From JANMZR01 sp031383555 (GTDB taxonomy: Bacteria; Bacteroidota; Bacteroidia; Cytophagales; Spirosomataceae), in the NCBI GenBank assembly GCA_031383555.1, contig JANMZR010000308.1, forward strand, positions 1 through 6,529: 6,529 nt of DNA, in the 5' to 3' direction. Under the pieces are notes generated by a model, which saw only the letters and a list, made by a program, of their open reading frames with translations, was not told the origin of the DNA and did no database searches. Shown here in pieces: positions 1 through 6,277 of this stretch. Every line of letters begins with the position of its first letter. Positions within the stretch are counted from its first letter, which is position 1. The translations under genes and the position numbers were made by a program.

Positions 1-987
1 TTGTATTCCAATCCACTTAAACTCATATTCTTTTGTGGGTTTGCTCATTCTTTCTGCGATTTTTATAAATCTATTTGGAAGTTTACACAAATAATCACTG
101 GCCTTTTCACCTTGCTCAGTTAGGGTTGTGAGCTTTTCTAAATCCCATTCATTAACTAAATCTTGTAATATATTTGAATAATCGATAGCCGTATAAACTC
201 CAATTCGCTGTGCGGCATCAGTAAAATGCCCCCAAAGGCCGCCCACATCCATACCTGTTTCACGTAAAAAATGTGCTGGCATAACAATTTTTTTGCGCAT
301 CATGTCCTCAAATGCAACCAAAAGCTCCGAAGAATCAAATTCAATTATTTTCTTTATAAAAGCTGAGTAAGCAAAAGCATGACGTTTTTCATCAGCAGCA
401 ACCATTCCACAAATTTTACTCAAAAAGGTATCACCTTGCTCTTTGGCCAAAGTAGCCACTCGGCGATGAGAAATATTGGTTGCGAGCTCTTGAAATGAAG
501 TATATACAAAATTTCTGTAAGGATCTTGACCTGTTTCAATGTCAAACCCATCCGCTATTAAAAACTGAGTGGAGGTTTCAAACTCTCGCATATTTACACG
601 GCCTGAAAGAAACAAATATTTGTTTAGAAGATCACCATGTCGGTTTTCTTCTGCCGTCCATCCACGCACCCAAGTTTTCCAAGGGTTGGTTTCAGGCTCT
701 TCATGTATCCCTTCAAGGCGGCTTAACCAACTTTCGTAGGTAGGCAATGCTTCTTCAGTGATAGTGTCGCCAACTAAAACAGTTACCAAATCATAAGAAA
801 GGCCTTCTGCAGCTTGCTGAATATCACGTATTTGTTCAAAAAATTCTTCCTTGTTATTTGCATCAGGCAGAAAATCAGAGGGTTGCCAATTTTTTTCAAT
901 AGGTAGTAAAAACTTTTTTACAGATTCTTCAACAAAACCTGTCATTGCTTTCATTACTTCCGAACGGGCACCAAATGGGATATTCAT
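1..987 (-). CDS. Soluble acyl-ACP desaturase (plant stearoyl-ACP desaturase type), 3' end cut by window edge
   Basis: This gene probably introduces a cis double bond into an acyl chain carried on acyl carrier protein, using a di-iron centre, O2 and electrons from a ferredoxin-like donor in the cytoplasm. I translated the minus strand from the ATG at 985-987 and found 329 open codons to the window edge. All six di-iron ligands known from the castor enzyme can be placed: E78 (ITEEALPTY), E114 and H117 (TAEENRHG), E167 (YTSFQE), and E200 and H203 (ADEKRH). W34 (NWQPSDFLPD), W110 and T170 match castor W62, W139 and T199, linked to electron transfer and oxygen chemistry. The visible end, YEFKWIGIQ, resembles the family's C-terminal segment (FSWIF...), so few residues should be missing. 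No Shine-Dalgarno sequence is visible. It is transcribed divergently from the Ppx-like gene. Family assignment is very secure; double-bond position and chain length cannot be read from sequence. Confidence 0.95.
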   Translation of the reverse strand, partial: MNIPFGARSEVMKAMTGFVEESVKKFLLPIEKNWQPSDFLPDANNKEEFFEQIRDIQQAAEGLSYDLVTVLVGDTITEEALPTYESWLSRLEGIHEEPETNPWKTWVRGWTAEENRHGDLLNKYLFLSGRVNMREFETSTQFLIADGFDIETGQDPYRNFVYTSFQELATNISHRRVATLAKEQGDTFLSKICGMVAADEKRHAFAYSAFIKKIIEFDSSELLVAFEDMMRKKIVMPAHFLRETGMDVGGLWGHFTDAAQRIGVYTAIDYSNILQDLVNEWDLEKLTTLTEQGEKASDYLCKLPNRFIKIAERMSKPTKEYEFKWIGIQ

Positions 988-1068
988 TTTTATTTGATTT
1001 TAACTCAAGAAATAAATAATTTTTTATTGCCTGAAAATAATTTAATTAATAGTTTTCGCCTTAATGAA

Positions 1069-1076
1069 CAAAATTA
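1069..1076 (-). promoter_or_regulatory. Possible -7 element for the desaturase gene
   Basis: On the minus strand these bases read TAATTTTG, a perfect match to the Bacteroidota -7 consensus TAnnTTTG. A transcript from here would have a leader of roughly 75 bases before the ATG at 987. No TTG was found at the usual 17-23 base distance upstream, and such short motifs are common in AT-rich DNA, so this is only a candidate. Confidence 0.22.
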
Positions 1077-1133
1077 ATAATAATTGCCTAGGAATTGTTT
1101 TAATTGGGGTAATATTTCTAATAATTGCCATGA

Positions 1134-1168
1134 TTTGATAAAAATTAAACCATTATATCAGATATTTG
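1134..1168 (+). promoter_or_regulatory. Possible promoter of the Ppx/GppA-family gene
   Basis: TTTG at 1134-1137 is followed after 23 bases by GATATTTG at 1161-1168, which differs by one base from the Bacteroidota -7 consensus TAnnTTTG. The spacing is at the upper end of what is known for these promoters. The start codon at 1207 lies about 38 bases beyond the -7 element. The match is imperfect and the region is AT-rich, so confidence is low. Confidence 0.22.
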
Positions 1169-1206
1169 TTTTTTATTAAGATCAAAAATTATTTAAATAG
1201 TTATTA

Positions 1207-2097
1207 ATGAAAATTGCTGCCATCGATATAGGCTCTAATGCTGCTAGGTTACAGATTTCATCCATTTTAGAGGATGAAGGTAAAATAAGTTTTAAAAAAG
1301 TGGAGTATATTCGCTTTCCTTTAAGGCTTGGTTTAGAGGTATTTAAAGATGGTTTCATTAGCCCAGAAGGTGAGGTCCGCATCCATAAAATGTTGCATTC
1401 TTTTAAACTTTTAATGGAGTTACATGAGGTAAAGGAATACCAAATTTGCGCCACTTCTGCTATGCGAGAAGCAAGTAATGCACATGAAATTATTGACAGG
1501 ATCCATGGCATTTTGGATATGCGCATACATGTGATTGAGGGCTCACGTGAGGCGGAATTAATTAATAATGTGGTGGTTATGGCGCTGGACCCAACCAAAA
1601 ATTATTTACATATAGATGTTGGCGGTGGTAGTACTGAGCTTAATTTATACCAAAATTTAGAAAAAACAGCTTCAAGATCTTTCAAAATTGGCTCTGTACG
1701 CTTGCTGGAAGGTAAAGATGTAAAAGCTGATTGGTTAAAAATGGAGCGCTGGATAGAAGACCATATCAACCCACTAACTGATAAAATAATTGCTGTCGGA
1801 ACAGGTGGTAATATTAATAAAATTTTCAATATTTCTGTAGAAAAATTATCTGATATCTCTATGTCTATCAACGAGTTAGATCGAATTCAAAAGTTTGTAG
1901 CTAGCTATAACTTGGCCGATAGAATCAACAAACTCCGCCTCAATGCCGACCGTGCAGATGTAATAGTACCAGCCTCCCAAATTTACCTTTCGGCTATGCA
2001 AAAGTCTGGAGCTACAGAAATTATTGTGCCAGATTTGGGTTTGAAAGATGGAATTATAAAAATGATTTATGAAAGGATGCAGGCGAGAAAGAGGTAA
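1207..2097 (+). CDS. Short Ppx/GppA-family phosphatase (exopolyphosphatase-like)
   Basis: This 296-aa protein belongs to the ASKHA-fold Ppx/GppA family, which removes terminal phosphate from polyphosphate or from pppGpp in the cytoplasm. The family motifs appear in order: phosphate-1 loop DIGSN at 7-11, ATSAMREA at 82-89, catalytic-type E115 in GSREAE, phosphate-2 loop DVGGGSTEL at 137-145 with E144, GTGGN at 198-202, and a VPDLGLKDGII tail at 274-284. E115 and E144 are 29 residues apart, the same spacing as E121 and E150 of E. coli Ppx, so the active site looks intact. It is much shorter than E. coli Ppx or GppA (about 500 aa) because the C-terminal HD-like and extension domains are absent; such short forms are common in Bacteroidota. 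The ATG at 1207 starts directly at the conserved N-terminal strand. No polyphosphate kinase gene is adjacent. Ppx versus GppA activity cannot be decided from sequence. Confidence 0.93.
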   Translation: MKIAAIDIGSNAARLQISSILEDEGKISFKKVEYIRFPLRLGLEVFKDGFISPEGEVRIHKMLHSFKLLMELHEVKEYQICATSAMREASNAHEIIDRIHGILDMRIHVIEGSREAELINNVVVMALDPTKNYLHIDVGGGSTELNLYQNLEKTASRSFKIGSVRLLEGKDVKADWLKMERWIEDHINPLTDKIIAVGTGGNINKIFNISVEKLSDISMSINELDRIQKFVASYNLADRINKLRLNADRADVIVPASQIYLSAMQKSGATEIIVPDLGLKDGIIKMIYERMQARKR

Positions 2098-2148
2098 AAA
2101 TGGAATATGGTTGTTTTGGTTTTTTGTTTCAAAATATGTTATTAGACT

Positions 2149-3309
2149 TCAGTTTTCTGGTAAATTTCTTAGTAAAAAATCTCTAATATTTCCACCCATT
2201 ATCTTTTCAATATCATTTTGATTAAAACCTTCTTTTGTAAGTGCTTCCATTATTAATGGTAATCCAGTTACATCAAAATGAGTTTTTATTGCCCCATCAA
2301 AATCAGAGCCAAGCGATACTTTATCTACACCAATTTTATCGACTACATATTTTATGCTTTTCGCTGTTGCTGCGGCATCAGTTCCGCAAACTGCAGTTTC
2401 CCAAAGGCCTATTCCAATCAAGCCATTTCGCTGTCCAATCGCTAAAATATGCTTATCACTTAAGTTTCGCTGATTGTTACAAACACCTTTTACACCAGTA
2501 TGTGAGACAATAATTGGCCTTTTTGAAATAACTAATATATCATCAATTGTATTAGTAGAACTGTGGGCAATATCAATTATTATGTGAAGGCTGTCCATTT
2601 TTTGAATCAATTTTTTGCCAATTAGGGTTAAACCTTTTTTATTGATTCCATGTGCTGATCCCGCCCATTCGTTATCGAAAAAGTGGGTAATGCCAATGTA
2701 TCTGATGCCAGCTTTGTAAAATTCATCTAAATTTTTCAGGTCTTTTTCTAAACAATGAGCGCCTTCCAATCCAAGCATTCCTCCTGTCAATTTTTTATTT
2801 TTGACTCTATCTAAAATAAATTTCGAAAGTTGATTTTTGCTGGAAATTACCCGAAAATCTCCGTTAGATTTTTCAGCAAATTTATATAATTGATTGGCTT
2901 GCCAAAGTGCTCTTTCTTTAATACTAAACCAGTTTTTTATTGGTTGCAATTGTCCAAAACTAAGAATAGCAATATTATCAGTTTTATCATCATTACTATC
3001 TATATTTTGACCTCTGGGAGTCTTGCTCACAATTGTGAATGCCTGAAAAGCCATATTTGCAGCTTGCATTCTGGGCAAATCAACATGTCCATAATCATGT
3101 TTTTTGAAAAAATCACGGTTCCAAAGTAATGCATCACAATGCAAATCGGCAACAAAAGGAATAGATAAATACTCTTTACTAAATTGAATGTTAGAAGATT
3201 GTGATGAAACCGTATTGGCTGATTTGTCAAAATAGCTAGCCACAAAACCAAAGAAAATAATGGCTATAATCATTAAAACAACCAATAATATTTTCAAGAA
3301 TTTTCTCAT
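2149..3309 (-). CDS. Membrane dipeptidase, peptidase family M19 (renal dipeptidase type)
   Basis: M19 enzymes are binuclear zinc hydrolases of the amidohydrolase fold that cleave dipeptides, often tolerating a D-residue at the C-terminal position. The 386-aa protein starts with MRKFLKIL and a hydrophobic stretch at about 5-25 with no lipobox, so it is either exported by Sec or held as an N-terminal anchor with the catalytic domain outside the cytoplasm. Metal ligands expected from human DPEP1 are all present: H57 and D59 (DLHCD), E182 (GLEGAH), H249 (DIAHSS) and H270 (VSHTG). H209 (ITHFFDNEWAGSAHG), R281 (QRNLSD) and D336 (GSDFDG) match substrate-binding and catalytic residues. The C-terminal MGGN at 371-374 is also typical. 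It stops with TGA at 2149-2151, converging on the Ppx-like gene, and is divergent from the cytochrome-type gene. No Shine-Dalgarno sequence precedes the ATG. Substrate is unknown; turnover of peptidoglycan-derived or nutrient dipeptides is an inference. Confidence 0.94.
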   Translation of the reverse strand: MRKFLKILLVVLMIIAIIFFGFVASYFDKSANTVSSQSSNIQFSKEYLSIPFVADLHCDALLWNRDFFKKHDYGHVDLPRMQAANMAFQAFTIVSKTPRGQNIDSNDDKTDNIAILSFGQLQPIKNWFSIKERALWQANQLYKFAEKSNGDFRVISSKNQLSKFILDRVKNKKLTGGMLGLEGAHCLEKDLKNLDEFYKAGIRYIGITHFFDNEWAGSAHGINKKGLTLIGKKLIQKMDSLHIIIDIAHSSTNTIDDILVISKRPIIVSHTGVKGVCNNQRNLSDKHILAIGQRNGLIGIGLWETAVCGTDAAATAKSIKYVVDKIGVDKVSLGSDFDGAIKTHFDVTGLPLIMEALTKEGFNQNDIEKIMGGNIRDFLLRNLPEN

Positions 3310-3396
3310 ATTGATGATCGAATAGGACAGAGATTTTAATTAAAAAAACTAAATTAGTGAATTAAAAAGAAAATGTACTGAAATTCAAGTTCAACT
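3310..3396. other. Divergent intergenic region, dipeptidase / PSCyt gene
   Basis: This 87-base gap lies between two divergent starts and should hold both promoters. No match to the Bacteroidota TAnnTTTG -7 element was found in either direction. The only symmetric element seen is the 12-base palindrome TTTTAATTAAAA at 3334-3345, which may simply reflect the extreme AT content. No Shine-Dalgarno sequence is visible for either gene. Confidence 0.4.
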
Positions 3397-6153
3397 ATGA
3401 ATTTACCACAATTGAAATGGCTCTTAATTTTTGCAATTCCAATAATTGCAATTATAACCTATTTCAATTTTTCGAAAAAAGAAATTTCTTATAATCATGA
3501 TATCCGCCCGATATTTAATAAAAAATGTATTGCTTGCCATGGCGGCGTGCGGAAAAACGGAAATTTCAGTTTACTTTTTCGTGAAGAGGCTTTGGCCAAA
3601 GCGAAATCAGGTAAATATGCTATAATTCCCTATGAATCAGCTAATTCCGAATTGATAAAAAGAGTAAAATCACATGATTTGGAGCAAAGAATGCCCAAAG
3701 AAAAGGAGCCTCTTTCTTCGGAAGAAATCAATAAAATTGTACAATGGATTGATGAAGGCGCCAAATGGGAGGACCATTGGGCTTATATAAAACCCGATAA
3801 AAATAGTACTCCACCTGCTGCTGGAAAAGATTGGGCCATCAACGAAATTGACAATTTTGTTTTCGAAAAACTAGAAAATGAAAATTTAAAACCATCTGGT
3901 GAAGCCGATAAAACTACTCTTTTACGAAGATTGTATTTAGATTTGGTTGGCCTGCCACCAACTTTGGATGAAACTAACCAGTTTATTGGTGATAATTCCG
4001 ATAAAGCCTTTGAAAATCAAGTAGATAAATTATTAAAATCAAAGACCTTTGGGGAGCGTTGGGCGTCAATGTGGCTCGATTTGGCTCGCTACGCCGACTC
4101 TAAAGGATATGAAAAAGACCTCGACCGTAGCATCTGGCAATACCGTGATTGGGTGATAAAGGCTTTTAATGACGATATGCCTTTTGACCAATTTACGAAA
4201 CAGCAACTGGCTGGAGATCTTTTGCCAACCGCCAAATTAAATCCTAAAGCCGTTGAAAATCAGCTCATTGCAACAGCTTTTCACCGCAATACTATGGCTA
4301 ATGACGAAGGTGGCACAAACGATGAGGAGTTCAGAAATGCAGCAATTGTAGATCGTGTTTCAACCACTATGGAAGTTTGGCAAGGTACCACCATGGCCTG
4401 CGTGCAATGCCATAGCCACCCTTATGATCCTTTTAGGCACGAAGAATTTTACCAGATGGCTGCCTTTTTCAATAACTCACAAGACCGTGATATATATAAC
4501 GAAAAGCCTTTTTTGCAGACCTATTTGCCTGATAATGAGCAGAGAGTGACTAAATTATTAGCTTATATTCAACAAAATATCCCTAAAAATTTAACAGTTG
4601 AAGCTAGTTCCTCTCAATTAAAAGCTCAGTTTATATCAGAAAAAAAGGACAATTTGCTCAAAAAAATAGGAGTTTATCGCATTGAAGCCGAACATTTTGA
4701 CAGCACAAGCCGACATATTGAGCTTTTGCACGAAGGAAAAACAATTATGCAAACCACAGAAGGCTCATTTACAATGTATAAGGATGTGGATTTAACTGGT
4801 ATCTCATCAGTAAATTATCGCTACCAAACAGGCACAAAAAGCTCATTTATTGAAATGCATATTGATAAATTGGACGGCCCAATTATTAATAAAGTTGAAA
4901 CCCATTGCAGCGAAGAAAAAGTAAATGAAGGTTGGTATGCTTGGAAGGGTTATACCAATTCAGTAGGTAAAGTGCAGCCGACTGCGGGAATACATGATAT
5001 ATATTTGGTGTATCGAAAAGGTTCTATTTTTTTAACAGATTTGATTCATTTAGACTGGATGGACTTAAATGCGCCAAAATCAATCAAAAACAATTTGCCA
5101 AAATATTTACAAGATTCTATTCAAATACTAGCTGATATAGAAGCAGTTACCACTCCAATTATGATGGATCGTCCACAAAATAATGCCAGAAAAACAAATG
5201 TATTTATTCGAGGCAATTGGATGGATAGAGGTGTGTTGGTAAAAGCAAATTTTCCGAAATCCCTTTCAAAACCAAATGAAGCACATGCTAATCGATTAGA
5301 TTTGGCCAATTGGATTGTAAGTGAAAATAATCCATTAACTGCCCGAGTGATGGTAAATCGATTTTGGGAGCAGCTTTTTGGCATTGGCTTGGTTGAAACT
5401 TTAGAAGACTTTGGCACAATGGGGGCCAAACCCAGCCATCCTGAGCTTTTGGATTGGTTGGCAGTTCAATTTCAGCAAAAACAGGCTTGGAGTATGAAAA
5501 AATTATTGAAAATGATGGTGATGTCAGCAACTTATCGGCAGTCGTCGATTGTAAGTCCTGAATTAAAAGAAAAAGACCCTCGAAATTTGCTTTTGGCACG
5601 AGGCCCGAGGGTGCGTTTGAGTTCGGAACAAATTAGAGATCAGTCACTTGCAGTTTGTGGCTTATTGAACAATGAAATGTATGGACCAGCTGTAAGACCA
5701 CCCAACCCAACTGATGGAAACTGGCGAAAAGAACCTGAAAAAAACCTATATCGTAGGGCAATTTACACTTATTGGCGGCGGACAAATCCGTATCCTTCCA
5801 TGATTACTTTTGATAGCCCGCAGCGCAATGTTTGTACGAGTAGGCGTATTCGTACAAATACGCCTTTGCAAGCACTTACAACCTTGAATGACACTGTATA
5901 TTATGCTGCTGCTGAGAACGTTGCGAATAAAATATTAGCAAAAAAGGCTAAAAATTTAGATGAGAAAATTGATTTTGCCAATAAAATTATTTTCCAAAAG
6001 GCAATAAATAATTCCAAAAAAGCTGTTTTAACAAAATTTTATAATGAAACTTTGGTTGACTTTAAAAAGAAAAAGAAAACCAATGCCGAGTTTTTATCGT
6101 TGACTTTATTGGCTAATACGATGATGAATACGGATGAGTTTTTAACTAAATAG
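3397..6153 (+). CDS. Planctomycete-type cytochrome c protein: PSCyt1, DUF1549, CBM6-like insertion, DUF1553
   Basis: This 918-aa protein has no established function. Residues 8-23 form a hydrophobic segment after a lysine, giving a single N-terminal anchor or signal with the rest outside the cytoplasm. A PSCyt1 domain (about 31-123) carries haem motif CIACH at 44-48 and a candidate distal Met in RMP at 98-100. DUF1549/PSCyt2 (about 145-360) shows the hallmark FGERWASMWLDLARYADS (218-235), the QQLAGDLLP stretch (269-277) and a second haem motif CVQCH (335-339) followed by HPYDP. Residues about 425-556 begin YRIEAEHFD and resemble a CBM6-like beta-sandwich inserted between the two DUFs. DUF1553/PSD1 (about 625-915) shows NPLTARVMVNRFW, PSHPELLDWLA, SATYRQSS and RIRTNTPLQALTTLND. 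The end, MNTDEFL, is the normal family end, so the protein is complete. The same-strand gene beginning 124 bases downstream is DUF1501, the usual partner of this family. Domain calls are secure except the CBM6-like one; a role in polysaccharide or envelope redox chemistry is inference. Confidence 0.93.
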   Translation: MNLPQLKWLLIFAIPIIAIITYFNFSKKEISYNHDIRPIFNKKCIACHGGVRKNGNFSLLFREEALAKAKSGKYAIIPYESANSELIKRVKSHDLEQRMPKEKEPLSSEEINKIVQWIDEGAKWEDHWAYIKPDKNSTPPAAGKDWAINEIDNFVFEKLENENLKPSGEADKTTLLRRLYLDLVGLPPTLDETNQFIGDNSDKAFENQVDKLLKSKTFGERWASMWLDLARYADSKGYEKDLDRSIWQYRDWVIKAFNDDMPFDQFTKQQLAGDLLPTAKLNPKAVENQLIATAFHRNTMANDEGGTNDEEFRNAAIVDRVSTTMEVWQGTTMACVQCHSHPYDPFRHEEFYQMAAFFNNSQDRDIYNEKPFLQTYLPDNEQRVTKLLAYIQQNIPKNLTVEASSSQLKAQFISEKKDNLLKKIGVYRIEAEHFDSTSRHIELLHEGKTIMQTTEGSFTMYKDVDLTGISSVNYRYQTGTKSSFIEMHIDKLDGPIINKVETHCSEEKVNEGWYAWKGYTNSVGKVQPTAGIHDIYLVYRKGSIFLTDLIHLDWMDLNAPKSIKNNLPKYLQDSIQILADIEAVTTPIMMDRPQNNARKTNVFIRGNWMDRGVLVKANFPKSLSKPNEAHANRLDLANWIVSENNPLTARVMVNRFWEQLFGIGLVETLEDFGTMGAKPSHPELLDWLAVQFQQKQAWSMKKLLKMMVMSATYRQSSIVSPELKEKDPRNLLLARGPRVRLSSEQIRDQSLAVCGLLNNEMYGPAVRPPNPTDGNWRKEPEKNLYRRAIYTYWRRTNPYPSMITFDSPQRNVCTSRRIRTNTPLQALTTLNDTVYYAAAENVANKILAKKAKNLDEKIDFANKIIFQKAINNSKKAVLTKFYNETLVDFKKKKKTNAEFLSLTLLANTMMNTDEFLTK

Positions 6154-6277
6154 CTTAAAAAGTAGATTAACAAATAGGTTATGAGGTTAAGAGGTTTTTT
6201 GTTTTAATAGGTTTGGAAAATCATGATTTTTAAAAAGACTTTGAGCATGTTCGTGCCTTCGAGCAAAAGAATAATAT
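6154..6277 (+). other. Intergenic spacer with AGGTT direct repeats and a palindrome
   Basis: These 124 bases separate the PSCyt gene from its DUF1501 partner. AGGTT occurs at 6176, 6184 and 6192, exactly 8 bases apart, and again at 6209. A perfect 14-base palindrome, AAAATCATGATTTT, lies at 6217-6230. No rho-independent terminator (GC stem plus T tract) is visible after the PSCyt stop, which leaves co-transcription possible. No ORF here looks real. Confidence 0.5.
6208..6215 (+). promoter_or_regulatory. Possible -7 element upstream of the DUF1501 gene
   Basis: TAGGTTTG matches the Bacteroidota -7 consensus TAnnTTTG and would place a transcript start near 6222, about 55 bases before the ATG. 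No TTG was found at the expected upstream distance. If real, the DUF1501 gene would have its own promoter as well as possible read-through from the PSCyt gene. Confidence 0.2.

Larger units (their letters stand above)
988..1206. other. AT-rich divergent intergenic region with repeated ATTGCC motifs
   Basis: This 219-base gap separates two divergent start codons, so it should hold promoters for both the desaturase and the Ppx-like gene. It is very AT-rich and contains no convincing ORF. An 11-mer, TAATAATTGCC, occurs twice on the plus strand at 1078-1088 and 1119-1129. A related TTATTGCCT lies at 1024-1032, so the core ATTGCC appears three times in about 105 bases. No hairpin that looks like a riboswitch or terminator was found. 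Confidence 0.6.

Noticed and set aside
480..743. Plus-strand 87-codon ORF
   Set aside because: It lies entirely antisense to the desaturase, whose di-iron motifs are unmistakable, and its translation has no recognisable family features.
1182..1871. Minus-strand ORFs of 138 and 89 codons
   Set aside because: Both are antisense to the Ppx/GppA gene, which has all its family motifs in the plus frame; these are shadow frames.
2122..2134. Small hairpin TTTTG-TTT-CAAAA in the convergent gap, as a bidirectional terminator
   Set aside because: The stem has only five pairs with a single G-C and cannot be extended outward, so it is too weak to call a terminator.
2241..3251. Several ORFs of 74-90 codons on both strands
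   Set aside because: All overlap the M19 dipeptidase in other frames, and none shows its own domain, start signal or composition expected of a gene.
5121..5599. Minus-strand ORFs of 102 and 103 codons
   Set aside because: They run antisense to the conserved DUF1553 part of the 918-aa protein and have no recognisable features.
6239..6270. Possible stem-loop around GAGCATG...GAGCAAAAG before the DUF1501 start
   Set aside because: The matching GAGCA blocks are in direct, not inverted, orientation, and the only inverted pairing is a three-base GCA/TGC stem.
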